Shown here piece by piece: positions 8,337 through 15,740 of a stretch of DNA of 64,000 nucleotides. Origin of the DNA: Parahoeflea alexandrii (GTDB lineage Bacteria > Pseudomonadota > Alphaproteobacteria > Rhizobiales > Rhizobiaceae). Location of the stretch: assembly GCF_024105735.1 (NCBI RefSeq), contig NZ_JAAAML010000001.1:744001-808000 (forward strand). Reading direction: 5' to 3'. The notes below the pieces were generated by a model. It saw nothing but the letters and a program-made list of their open reading frames with translations. It ran no database searches and was not told the origin of the DNA. Every line of letters starts with the position of its first letter. Within the stretch, counting starts at the first letter, position 1. A program made the translations under genes and the position numbers.

Positions 8337-9251
8337 ATGACCAGCTCCTTCCGCTCAAGCGCAGAAGCTCTTTCCGAACGCATCAAGGTGTCCTTCGAGT
8401 TCTTCCCGCCCAAAAACGGCGACATGGAGAGCCAGCTGTGGGAAAGCATCTCGCGGCTTGCGCCATTCCAGCCGGATTTCGTGTCGGTGACCTATGGTGC
8501 GGGCGGCTCGACCAAGCAGCCGACGCTGAACACGATCACCCGGATCTGCGACGAGACCGAGCTCGCCGCCGCCGCCCACCTGACCTGCGTCGGATCGGAC
8601 AAGGCGACGGTCGATGCCGTGGCACGTGAATTCCAGGCTGTGGGCGTCAATCATTTCGTGGCGCTGAGGGGCGATCCGCCGGAGGGCGTTGGTGCCGCAT
8701 ACGAGCCGCATCCGGAGGGCTACGCCAATGGCGCGGAACTGGTGGCGGGACTGCGCGCCATTGCCGATTTCGAGATTTCGGTCTCGGCCTATCCCGAACG
8801 GCATCCCGAAAGCCCGGATTTCGCCACCGATATCGACATGCTCAAGCGCAAGGTTGACGCTGGCGCGACGCGGGCGATCACCCAGTTCTTCTTCGACAAT
8901 GACATCTACGAGCGCTACGTCGAGCGGGTACGGCGGGCAGGGATCTACATCCCGATCGTGCCCGGCATCCTGCCGATCCACAATTTCGGGCAGGTGGCGC
9001 GGTTTTCCAAGCTGTGCGGCGCATCGGTGCCGGACTGGCTGGCACGGCGGTTCGACGGCCTCGAAAAGGACCCGGAAACCCGGGCGCTGGTGGCAGCGGC
9101 GATCGCCGCCGAGCAGGTCAACGACCTGGTCGAGCGCGGCATCGACGATTTTCACTTCTACACGATGAACCGCGCCCAGCTTGTTTATGCAATCTGCCAC
9201 ATGCTGGGGCTGCGCGGCGACGATGCCGGCTCCGTTGGCGCTGCCGCCTGA
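8337..9251 (+). CDS. metF: methylenetetrahydrofolate reductase (NAD(P)H)
   Basis: A 304-residue FAD enzyme that reduces 5,10-methylene-THF to 5-methyl-THF, the methyl donor for methionine synthesis. Family signatures: SFEFFPPKNGDMESQLW near the N-terminus (with the catalytic glutamate), SVTYGAGGSTK, LRGDPPEG, VSAYPERHPESP, ITQFFFDNDIY, PIVPGILPI and the C-terminal FHFYTMNR. Length matches bacterial MetF. The ATG at 8337 lies one base after the regulator's stop, so translation is probably coupled; the weak CAGGAA about ten bases upstream supports this start over an upstream in-frame ATG inside the regulator gene. It is probably regulated by its upstream ArsR-type partner. Confidence 0.97.
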   Translation: MTSSFRSSAEALSERIKVSFEFFPPKNGDMESQLWESISRLAPFQPDFVSVTYGAGGSTKQPTLNTITRICDETELAAAAHLTCVGSDKATVDAVAREFQAVGVNHFVALRGDPPEGVGAAYEPHPEGYANGAELVAGLRAIADFEISVSAYPERHPESPDFATDIDMLKRKVDAGATRAITQFFFDNDIYERYVERVRRAGIYIPIVPGILPIHNFGQVARFSKLCGASVPDWLARRFDGLEKDPETRALVAAAIAAEQVNDLVERGIDDFHFYTMNRAQLVYAICHMLGLRGDDAGSVGAAA

Positions 9252-9307
9252 TCAACCGATCGGATGGGCTGTGCTGCAGGTCAGCGGCTGTCTGATAGTC
9301 AAAGAAA

Positions 9308-9331
9308 ACGGGAGCGCCGAAACGCTCCCGT
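9308..9331 (-). terminator. intrinsic terminator of the 25-residue membrane protein gene (possibly bidirectional)
   Basis: A perfect 9-bp GC-rich stem (ACGGGAGCG with CGCTCCCGT) closes a 6-nt loop. Read on the minus strand it is followed directly by TTTTCTTTG, a good intrinsic terminator, 37 nt after the stop of the small gene at 9368. On the plus strand it lies 56 nt after metF but has only a weak T-rich tail. Confidence 0.75.
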
Positions 9332-9367
9332 CATTGAATTTCTGATTTTATTCAATGCTTTTCATGA

Positions 9368-9445
9368 TCAGATGAAGAGCATTGCTCCAACGAATATGAA
9401 CGCTGCACAGATCACAAGGGCATTGAGCGACTGCGTAAATCCCAT
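9368..9445 (-). CDS. very small single-pass membrane protein (25 aa)
   Basis: An ATG at 9445 reading leftwards opens 25 codons to TGA at 9368-9370. The Shine-Dalgarno GGAGGA (complement of 9451-9456) is perfect and spaced 5 nt from the ATG. The product starts MGFTQSLNALVICAAF and continues as an uninterrupted hydrophobic stretch to its end (GAMLFI), so it is essentially one transmembrane helix with a short polar N-terminus. A strong intrinsic terminator follows 37 nt downstream, making a complete small transcription unit. I do not recognise a named family. It is opposite in direction to metF. Confidence 0.75.
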   Translation of the reverse strand: MGFTQSLNALVICAAFIFVGAMLFI

Positions 9446-9592
9446 GGTGGTCCTCCATCGCGTTTACCGGCAAATGATAGGCACGGGTTTGGGGCCGAGG
9501 AAAGGAAAATCGTTGCTGCACTGCAGCTAAGATTGAAAATTCCGAGTATTGACCGCATTCCATCTTATTGAAAAAATTTGAATATTAGCAAT

Positions 9593-9607
9593 TTAATAAA
9601 CTGTTAA
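9593..9607. promoter_or_regulatory. candidate CtrA box (TTAA-N7-TTAA)
   Basis: The sequence TTAATAAACTGTTAA matches the full CtrA consensus spacing exactly. It lies about 150 nt upstream of the leftward 25-residue membrane protein. The local stretch is AT-rich, so a chance match is possible. Confidence 0.3.
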
Positions 9608-9810
9608 GAAACTGTAAAATACTGCCTATGAGGGTGATTTCTCAATCGGCAACCGAATTCGGCCTGCCGCATTTCCGCCGCACTTGTAAACGGCTTGCGC
9701 CCGCGCAACGGCAATGGTCTGACAGGGACAGCCGTCATCAAGGGGCCGGAACATTTGCGGTGACAACGGAATCACCGAAAATGCCCTCGCATGTTGTGTC
9801 ATGGAATTCC

Positions 9811-9845
9811 GGGCGCGAAACCGGTTTCCACTTGCCCTGGAACTT
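9811..9845. repeat. RIME-like palindromic fragment (GAAACCGGTTTC)
   Basis: A perfect 12-bp palindrome GAAACCGGTTTC at 9817-9828 is followed by CACTTGCCCTGGAAC. Sequences of the form GCGAAACCGGTTTCCAC are common in dispersed intergenic repeats of Rhizobiales. Only one copy is seen in this window, so the assignment rests on recollection of the motif. It abuts the 3' end of the amidase gene. Confidence 0.35.
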
Positions 9846-9847
9846 CG

Positions 9848-11113
9848 CTAGGTCCGGAACGATTTTTCGAGCATGGCGGCAACGGAGAGCAAGGTCCTGT
9901 CCTGGCCGAACCGCGCCACGGCCTGGATGCCGAGCGGCATTCCGGCCTGATCCCTGAAGCCCGGAATGTTGATGGTGGGTGAGCCCATCAGGGTCCAGAG
10001 CTTGTTGAAGCGCGGATCTCCGGTGGTCTCCAGCCCGCGCGGTGCCGCGCCGGGGGCGGACGGCGTAAGCAGGATGTCGACCTCACCGAACAGCCCCCGG
10101 GTTGCGCCGCGGCCGCGCTTGGCCAGCCTTCGTGCTTCGTCGTATTGCGAAGGCGTGATCGCCTGGCCGTCCTCGATGGTGCTGGTCAGGATACCGCTCA
10201 ACCGGTCTCTGAAACGAGCCAGGTCGGAGCCGCAACTGAGGCCGGCCTCATGGTTCTGGATGGTGGCATGCGCCTCGCGTGCGCGGGCCATGGCTTCGGG
10301 TTCGCCGATCTCGCCGACATCGAAACCGGCACTAGCCGCCAGATCCGCGGCCTTGCTGAGCGCATCGCGCATGGCGGGATCAGCGCTTTCCAGCTGGGAG
10401 CAGCGGTAAAGCCCGACGCGAATCGTCGCCGGATCGAGAGGCGCTTCACCGTCTCCGGGCACAAGATCGCGGCCGGTGAGAAGGGCTGCGAAGAGTGCGA
10501 CATCCACGACGCCGGCCGCAAACAGGCCGACGGTATCGAGCGACGGGGCGAAGTGCTTCATTCCGGTGGCGGGCAGCAGGCGGTAGCTCGGCTTGTAGCC
10601 GGCGATGCCGCAGAAAGCCGCGGGACGGACCACGGAACCGCCGGTCTGGGTGCCGATGGCGGCGGGAATCATGCCTGCGGCGACCGCCGCGGCGGAGCCG
10701 GAAGAGGAACCGCCCGGCGTGTGGGTGGGATTGTGCGGGTTGACGGTGGCGGCGGGGCTGAAGAAGGCGAACTCGGTGGTTGCGGTCTTGCCGATGATGG
10801 TGGCGCCCTTCCTGCGGGCGAGATCGACAATCGCGGCGTCGACGCGGGGCTGGTAACCTTCATAGACCTGCGATCCGTAGGCGGTCGGCTGGTCGAAGCT
10901 GTCGAGAATGTCCTTGACGCCGATGGCTATCCCGGCGAGCGGTCCGGCGGCCTGGGCGGGTGCTGTCTCAGCGACATGGGCGAAGGCGCGGATTCTGCCG
11001 TCCTTGCGGGCGATGGCATCACGGCAGAGCGCCAGCATCAGTTCAGGGCTCGCCTTGCCCGCGTCGCGCGCCCTGACCAGTGCCGCAAGGCTCATCATGC
11101 TGTTGGTGTCCAT
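9848..11113 (-). CDS. amidase (amidase signature family)
   Basis: A 421-residue hydrolase of the amidase signature family, which cleaves C-N amide bonds. The Ser-cisSer-Lys triad is visible: K67 in IGVKDI, cis-Ser S136 in GGSSSGSAAAVAAG, and nucleophile S160 in QTGGSVVRP. The glycine/serine-rich core and spacing of 24 residues between the serines match the family. GatA is unlikely because no gatC or gatB is nearby and the C-terminus differs. The substrate is unknown. It lies 34 nt downstream of the DMT transporter gene on the same strand, so the two probably share a transcript and possibly a substrate. Confidence 0.9.
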   Translation of the reverse strand: MDTNSMMSLAALVRARDAGKASPELMLALCRDAIARKDGRIRAFAHVAETAPAQAAGPLAGIAIGVKDILDSFDQPTAYGSQVYEGYQPRVDAAIVDLARRKGATIIGKTATTEFAFFSPAATVNPHNPTHTPGGSSSGSAAAVAAGMIPAAIGTQTGGSVVRPAAFCGIAGYKPSYRLLPATGMKHFAPSLDTVGLFAAGVVDVALFAALLTGRDLVPGDGEAPLDPATIRVGLYRCSQLESADPAMRDALSKAADLAASAGFDVGEIGEPEAMARAREAHATIQNHEAGLSCGSDLARFRDRLSGILTSTIEDGQAITPSQYDEARRLAKRGRGATRGLFGEVDILLTPSAPGAAPRGLETTGDPRFNKLWTLMGSPTINIPGFRDQAGMPLGIQAVARFGQDRTLLSVAAMLEKSFRT

Positions 11114-11147
11114 CCTGCCCCTCTCAAACCGGACAAGGCCGTTCGGC

Positions 11148-12059
11148 CTATCCGCCCCGTTTTATGCCGAGCCGGTTGTCCAGTGACAAGAGCCCGAGCG
11201 CAATCAGGCCGAGGCCGAGTGTTTCGGTGAGTGAAAGGGTTTCCCCCAGGAACAGGATGCCGAGCAGGATGGCGGCGGGAGGCACAAGGAGCGTGACCAG
11301 TGAGGCGGAGGTGGCGCCTGCCACGCTGAGGATTCGGAAGAAGACGACATAGGCGAAGGCGGTGGAGACCAGCGACAGCGCAAGAATCGCCGCGATGACA
11401 TCTGGCGGTGGCACCGGCAGCGTCCATGGCCGGTCGACGATAAAGGCCATGGGCAGCATGATCAGCGTCGAGGCAGTGAGCTGGCCGGTGGCGGTGACGC
11501 GTGGCGAGATGCCCTTGAAGCGTTTGCCAAAGGAAGCGGCAAAGCCATAGGAGATCGCCGCACCGACCACGGCGAGCTTGGCCCAGAGCGGACTGTCGGC
11601 AATGCCGAGCGCCGCCGGACCGATGAGCATGACCATGCCCGCAAGCCCCAGTGCGCAGCCGATCAGCTTGGCGGCGGTGATCTTCTCGTCGGTGGTGAAC
11701 ACTTGCGCGACGAGAACCGCCCACAAAGGCGTGGTGGCGTTGAGGATCGAGGCGAGGCCAGAGCCGATCTCGGTCTGGCCCACAAAGATCAGGGTGAAGG
11801 GAATCGCGTTGTTGATCAGTCCCATCACCAGCAGTTCGCGCCATCGGCTCACAAGTGTCTGGTAGAAGCCGGGCAGGCGGGCAAACGCCAGATGCAGTGC
11901 GAGGGCGGCCAGTGCGACGCGGACCAGCACCAGAGTCATGGGCGGAACGTGCTGCACGGCAACGCGGCCGAAGAAGAACGACCCGCCCCAGATGAACCCG
12001 AGCAGGAGAAGCAGGCTCCATGTGGCAAGATCCATGGAACGATTGGCGGTTTGGGACAT
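11148..12059 (-). CDS. EamA/DMT superfamily transporter
   Basis: A 303-residue inner-membrane protein with about ten predicted helices in two EamA repeats. The first begins LLLLLGFIWGGSFFFGRVAV and the second AISYGFAASFGKRF. This is the drug/metabolite exporter layout. The ATG at 12059 is preceded by AGGAA about seven bases upstream; a longer in-frame start at 12095 lacks such a site. The gene is divergent from the decarboxylase at 12201 and upstream of the amidase. Substrate is not predictable; amino acids, polyamines or drugs are all known for the superfamily. Confidence 0.88.
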   Translation of the reverse strand: MSQTANRSMDLATWSLLLLLGFIWGGSFFFGRVAVQHVPPMTLVLVRVALAALALHLAFARLPGFYQTLVSRWRELLVMGLINNAIPFTLIFVGQTEIGSGLASILNATTPLWAVLVAQVFTTDEKITAAKLIGCALGLAGMVMLIGPAALGIADSPLWAKLAVVGAAISYGFAASFGKRFKGISPRVTATGQLTASTLIMLPMAFIVDRPWTLPVPPPDVIAAILALSLVSTAFAYVVFFRILSVAGATSASLVTLLVPPAAILLGILFLGETLSLTETLGLGLIALGLLSLDNRLGIKRGG

Positions 12060-12200
12060 TGAAATTTCCTGGCTGCAGATGCCGCTGCTTGCCACAGGTC
12101 AGGGATGTGCACCACCCGAAATCCGCGACCGGCCCGACAACCGTCATTTGCCGGTCGTCCGGCCTGTTGATAGTGTCGCGAACCAATCTGGAGACACCAA

Positions 12201-13418
12201 ATGCAACGATTCGCCACCGGAACCGACGCAGCCCTGGCGCTCAGACCGGACCATCCGCTTTATTGTTTCCGGCCGGAGGTACTCAAGCAGGATGCACGCC
12301 ATTTCATGAAGCTGTTTCCGGGCGAGACGGCCTATGCGGTCAAGACCAATGGCGAGCCGATGGTGCTCAAGACACTGGTCGAAGCCGGAGTGAAGATCTT
12401 CGATGTGGCCTCGCCCGGCGAGTTCGAGGCGGTGAGGGCGGCCTCACCCGATGCAGAGATGCTCTACATGCATCCGGTCAAGGCGCAGTCCGATATCCGC
12501 CTGGCGCTCGAGACCTATGGGATCAGGGTGATGTCGCTCGATCATGAGGACGAGATTGCCAAGGTGCTCCGGATCGTCCGGGCGCTGGATCTCGATCCGG
12601 GCTCGATCACGATCTTCGTGCGGCTGCAGACCAAGGGCCACGCGATGTACGAATTGTCGAAGAAGTTCGGCGCGGCACCCGGCCATGCGGTGGAACTGGT
12701 GCAACGGCTCGACAAGATCGGCTTCAAGGTGGGGCTTTGCTTTCACGTAGGCAGCCAGGTTGAGGAGGCCGAATCCTACGAGTTGGCGCTCAAGTCCGCC
12801 GACTGGGTGCGCAACCGCGCCGGCGTGGCGCTGGTCGGGCTTGATGTCGGCGGCGGCTTCCCGGCTGTTTACGGCCATGATCCGAACCGCAAGGCCAAGC
12901 CGATGCCACCGCTTGAGGAGCTGATGGGCGAACTCAGGTCGAATATCACCGAATGGGCCTTCGACGACATGCCGCTGGTGGCCGAGCCCGGCCGGGTGGT
13001 GGTGGCGCGGGCGTTTTCGCTGGTGGTAAGGGTGCTGTTGAGAAAGGGCCGCAGGCTCTACATCAATGACGGGATCTGGGCCTCGCTTTCGGACAGCTGG
13101 ACCGGCAAGATCACCCTGCCGGCGCGCTTCATTCCCGATCCGGCACGGCGCATCCGCAAGGGCAATGCCGAGAATGTGGTGCCGTTCAAGGTGTGCGGCG
13201 CGACCTGCGATTCGGTCGATATCCTGTCACGGCCGTTCTGGCTGCCGGAAACGGTCGATACCGGAGACTGGATCGAGATCGGCCATATCGGCGCCTACTC
13301 ACTGTCGCTGAGAACCCGGTTCAACGGGTTCTATCCGGACGATTTCGTCGAGGTGACAACACCGTTTGACGGCGAGGGGGCTGATGGCTTTGCCAGCCTG
13401 GAAACGATGGCGGATTGA
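12201..13418 (+). CDS. type III PLP-dependent decarboxylase, ornithine/lysine decarboxylase type
   Basis: A 405-residue fold-type III PLP enzyme (alanine racemase-like barrel plus beta domain), predicted to decarboxylate ornithine to putrescine. The PLP lysine is K48 in YAVKTN. Phosphate- and ligand-binding segments are HVGSQ, DVGGGFP and the EPGR loop. The catalytic cysteine is C336 in GATCDSVD and the tail carries GAYSLSLRTRFNGF. Length fits the short alphaproteobacterial ornithine decarboxylases, and diaminopimelate decarboxylase is less likely because the CDS motif follows the ODC pattern. The ATG has CTGGAG about seven bases upstream. The substrate between ornithine and lysine is not certain. 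Confidence 0.9.
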   Translation: MQRFATGTDAALALRPDHPLYCFRPEVLKQDARHFMKLFPGETAYAVKTNGEPMVLKTLVEAGVKIFDVASPGEFEAVRAASPDAEMLYMHPVKAQSDIRLALETYGIRVMSLDHEDEIAKVLRIVRALDLDPGSITIFVRLQTKGHAMYELSKKFGAAPGHAVELVQRLDKIGFKVGLCFHVGSQVEEAESYELALKSADWVRNRAGVALVGLDVGGGFPAVYGHDPNRKAKPMPPLEELMGELRSNITEWAFDDMPLVAEPGRVVVARAFSLVVRVLLRKGRRLYINDGIWASLSDSWTGKITLPARFIPDPARRIRKGNAENVVPFKVCGATCDSVDILSRPFWLPETVDTGDWIEIGHIGAYSLSLRTRFNGFYPDDFVEVTTPFDGEGADGFASLETMAD

Positions 13419-13576
13419 GGCGGAGGGGCCTTCCGAGGTGTGATTGAGGCGGCGGGCGGAACCAAAGCGGTTGTTGGTGGATTGAGGTGTACCGTCACTC
13501 GATGGCGAGCCGGTCATCGGTCCGCTCCGTCTCGATGCCGGGTTTGCAATCGATGACCTCGCGGGAGATGCCGACC

Positions 13577-14062
13577 ATGGACAATCCGATCTTTTTCGAC
13601 GACTGGGCCGGAATTGGCCGTATCCTGATCACCGGAGTGCTTGCCTATGCAGCGCTGATCGTGATGTTGAGAACATCCGGCAAGCGAACGCTGAGCAAGT
13701 TCAACGCGTTCGATTTCATCGTCACGATCTGCCTGGGCTCGATGCTGTCGTCGATCATCATCACCAAGTCGGTTCCGCTGCTGGAAGGGGTCGTTGCACT
13801 GGCGCTGCTCATCGCGCTGCAGTTCGCGATGACCTGGCTCTCGGTGCGCTGGGAGCCGCTCGAGAAGCTGATCAAGAGCGAGCCGAAAATTCTGGTGCAC
13901 CGCGGTGTCTACCAGGACAAGGCGATGCGGGCCGAAAGGGTGACACGGGAGGAGATCACGGCTGCGCTGCATGCCAACGGGCATGGCGACATGCCCGCGT
14001 CCTGTTCGGTGGTGCTCGAGACCGATGGGGCGTTGAACGTGTTCAAGGCCGTTTCTCGTTGA
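13577..14062 (+). CDS. YetF-like DUF421 membrane protein
   Basis: A 161-residue protein with about three transmembrane helices at the N-terminus (first at residues 12-28) and a soluble C-terminal DUF421 domain. The diagnostic segments are MLRTSGKRTLSKFNAFDFIVTICLGS and the downstream PKILVHRGVYQDKAM. The function of YetF-type proteins is unknown. The ATG at 13577 has GGGAG at 13563-13567 with a 9-nt gap. The ATG nine bases earlier abuts that site and is less likely. It is somewhat shorter than Bacillus YetF, as is usual for the proteobacterial versions. Confidence 0.85.
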   Translation: MDNPIFFDDWAGIGRILITGVLAYAALIVMLRTSGKRTLSKFNAFDFIVTICLGSMLSSIIITKSVPLLEGVVALALLIALQFAMTWLSVRWEPLEKLIKSEPKILVHRGVYQDKAMRAERVTREEITAALHANGHGDMPASCSVVLETDGALNVFKAVSR

Positions 14063-14170
14063 CATGAACCGGGATATTGCACCGCGCGCATGTGTCACGC
14101 GGTGCGAATGACGGTTCTGGAGTAGGATGGTCTTCGATACTCAGCCGTCTGGCTGGTCTGGAGGTCGTGC

Positions 14171-14416
14171 ATGCCCAAACTCATCCGTTTTGTGCTCATC
14201 AATACAGCTCTCGGGGTGTTGATCGGATGGTTCGTGGCTGCAGCCGTGGTCTATTTCAACATCAACGGCTTCGGAGACCTGGTGCTTGGCTCCTCAAGCC
14301 GGATCGCGGCGGTGTTCATCCTGCTGGTCTCGTTCGGCTCGACCTTCGGCTTCGCGGTGATGGCGACGGCGGTGATGCTGATGCCGGTCGACAAGGACGA
14401 GTTCGACAAGTTGTAG
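14171..14416 (+). CDS. small two-helix membrane protein of unknown function (81 aa)
   Basis: The 81-residue product has two strong hydrophobic segments, about residues 6-28 and 44-70, separated by a polar loop (NINGFGDLVLGSSSR), and ends in an acidic tail (PVDKDEFDKL). This is the pattern of many small inner-membrane proteins in Rhizobiales. I do not recognise a named family. A GGAGGT sequence ends about eight bases before the ATG, a good ribosome binding site. It converges with the cytochrome-b-like gene, with 23 nt between the stops. Confidence 0.75.
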   Translation: MPKLIRFVLINTALGVLIGWFVAAAVVYFNINGFGDLVLGSSSRIAAVFILLVSFGSTFGFAVMATAVMLMPVDKDEFDKL

Positions 14417-14439
14417 CGGCCTTGGTCCTTGTCTTCTGC

Positions 14440-15081
14440 TTATTGCGTGTAGCCTGCAACAAACCCCTGAAGATAGGTGAGCCAGGCGGGTGGCAGTTCG
14501 ATCTCGAAGAAGACGCCCATCAATGTCAGATTAATTGTTACGGCCATTGCCAGTCCGAGCGCGCTGAGCGCCCAGAAACCAATCGTGGCGTAAGACCTGA
14601 GGTTGCTGCGAAACAGCGCCAGCCGGATGCCGCAACCGAGATGGACGAACAGCGCCACAACTCCGAGAAAATAGTAGGGCAGGAAATACCAGATGAATGG
14701 CGCGCCGCTCATCACCGATGCCGGCCAATAGAAGTTGGTGTCGAGACCCTCGACCCAGCGGGCGAGAGCCATCGCGGATAAATGCTGGGCGAGGAAAAAC
14801 AGGACTATGAATCCCGAAATCACCTGCGCGTAGGCCCAGCGCCCACGCAATCCGCGGCGGGTCTTGCGGATCAGAAGCAGCAGGCCAATTCCTATCTGCA
14901 GGACAACCGAGAGCAGCAGAAATGGTTCGACGACAGGATTGCGGTAGATGAGCCGCAGCGCGCTCTGCACGGTGTTGTAAGCCTCTATTCCGGCCACGCC
15001 GGTGAGATGGGTTGCGAAGTGCAGAATGATAAACAGCGCGAGGAACGCCGAGTTCCAGCGGTGGAAAAGCAATGGTGTCAT
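14440..15081 (-). CDS. cytochrome-b-like integral membrane protein (SdhC/FrdC-like layout)
   Basis: A 213-residue protein with five predicted transmembrane helices. Histidines in or near helices (FHRW at 8, LHFATH at 21-25, AQHLSAM near 106, VHLG further on) fit a haem-b-binding anchor protein, similar in layout to succinate dehydrogenase or fumarate reductase cytochrome b subunits. No flavoprotein or iron-sulfur subunit is encoded nearby. Its ATG overlaps the stop of the Rrf2 gene by the classic ATGA, so the two are translationally coupled and it is probably the regulator's main target. The family assignment is by shape and histidine pattern, not a confident match. Confidence 0.65.
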   Translation of the reverse strand: MTPLLFHRWNSAFLALFIILHFATHLTGVAGIEAYNTVQSALRLIYRNPVVEPFLLLSVVLQIGIGLLLLIRKTRRGLRGRWAYAQVISGFIVLFFLAQHLSAMALARWVEGLDTNFYWPASVMSGAPFIWYFLPYYFLGVVALFVHLGCGIRLALFRSNLRSYATIGFWALSALGLAMAVTINLTLMGVFFEIELPPAWLTYLQGFVAGYTQ

Positions 15082-15581
15082 TCGGTCTCGCCTTGCAAGA
15101 GATTGGCTTGAAACCAGGCGATTGCCTTGGCGGTTTGTTCCGGTGGAGTTTCCGCCATTCCGAGATGCTGAATATCGGCAAGGCTTGTTGCGGCGAGTTC
15201 CTTTCGCCAGGCGGCTTCGGCCTTCCACATCGACCGGGCTATGCCGCAGGGGCGGGTGTAATGCTTTCCGGCGACACCGGTCGGGCCGCATCTGCGGATC
15301 TCGGTGCAGACGAAATGACGGTCCGGGCCATCAATGGCCTCGACCATTTGCAGGAGCGTGATGTCTTCGGGTTTGCGCGCCAGGACATAGCCACCGCGCG
15401 GCCCGCGCCGGGTCTCGACGATGCCGGCCTGCGACAGCTTCTGCAACTGCTTGGCGAGATAGGGTTCTGGAAGTTCGAAGAACTCCGCCAGCAGACGTCG
15501 GGGAAGCGGGGTTCCCGGCGGCATCATGGCCAGTAGGGCGCAGGAGTGGATGGCCCATTCCAGGCCTTCAGAGTGCTTCAT
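15078..15581 (-). CDS. Rrf2-family transcriptional regulator with three conserved-type cysteines
   Basis: A 167-residue regulator with an N-terminal winged helix (recognition segment EPYLAKQLQKLSQAGIVETRRGPRGGYVLAR, quoted here only as its position, residues 39-69). Cysteines C92, C98 and C112 lie in the spacing C-x5-C-x13-C, as expected for an iron-sulfur or redox sensing Rrf2 protein such as NsrR, IscR or RsrR. The start codon lies inside a perfect inverted repeat, with no Shine-Dalgarno upstream, suggesting tight autoregulation or a leaderless message. It is the first gene of a two-gene unit with the cytochrome-b-like protein. The signal is unknown: nitric oxide, oxygen or redox state are all possible. 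Confidence 0.85.
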   Translation of the reverse strand: MKHSEGLEWAIHSCALLAMMPPGTPLPRRLLAEFFELPEPYLAKQLQKLSQAGIVETRRGPRGGYVLARKPEDITLLQMVEAIDGPDRHFVCTEIRRCGPTGVAGKHYTRPCGIARSMWKAEAAWRKELAATSLADIQHLGMAETPPEQTAKAIAWFQANLLQGETE

Positions 15582-15611
15582 AATAATGGATATGTTATGT
15601 CCATTATTATG
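15579..15611. promoter_or_regulatory. perfect 12-bp inverted repeat overlapping the Rrf2 start codon (likely operator)
   Basis: Arms CATAATAATGGA (15579-15590) and TCCATTATTATG (15600-15611) are exact complements around a 9-nt spacer, itself AT-rich. The three bases 15579-15581 are the start codon of the regulator on the minus strand. A 33-bp AT-rich palindrome in a GC-rich region at this place is most simply an autoregulatory operator. Confidence 0.75.
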
Positions 15612-15683
15612 ATGTCAAGAAGACTTGCCGCGGATGGCCGGTTCAGGACGCGCCCGTCGAGGCGGAGCTCGCCAAAACGCAAA

Positions 15684-15719
15684 AGGACCACGCTCACCGG
15701 CTGGTGAACGTGGTCCTTC
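15684..15719 (-). terminator. intrinsic terminator of the chemoreceptor gene
   Basis: A 10-bp stem (AAGGACCACG with CGTGGTCCTT), a single mismatch, then 5 more pairs close a 4-nt loop. On the minus strand it is followed by TTGCGTTTTGG. It lies 22 nt after the chemoreceptor stop at 15741. Confidence 0.85.
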
Positions 15720-15740
15720 CAGCATTCATGCTGGTTGGTG

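Larger units (their letters stand above)
9446..9847. other. AT-rich intergenic stretch without a recognisable gene
   Basis: About 400 bases between the small membrane protein gene and the amidase gene. The part from 9535 to 9630 is much more AT-rich than the surroundings and probably holds the promoter of the leftward small gene. It contains TTAA-N7-TTAA at 9593-9607. Towards the right end is a RIME-like palindromic segment. The open frames across it have unnatural composition and no ribosome binding sites. Confidence 0.5.

Noticed and set aside
13413-13487. Three copies of GATTGAGG around the decarboxylase stop
   Set aside because: Spacing is irregular (29 and 38 nt), the copies are only 8 bp, and one lies partly in coding sequence. 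Probably chance.
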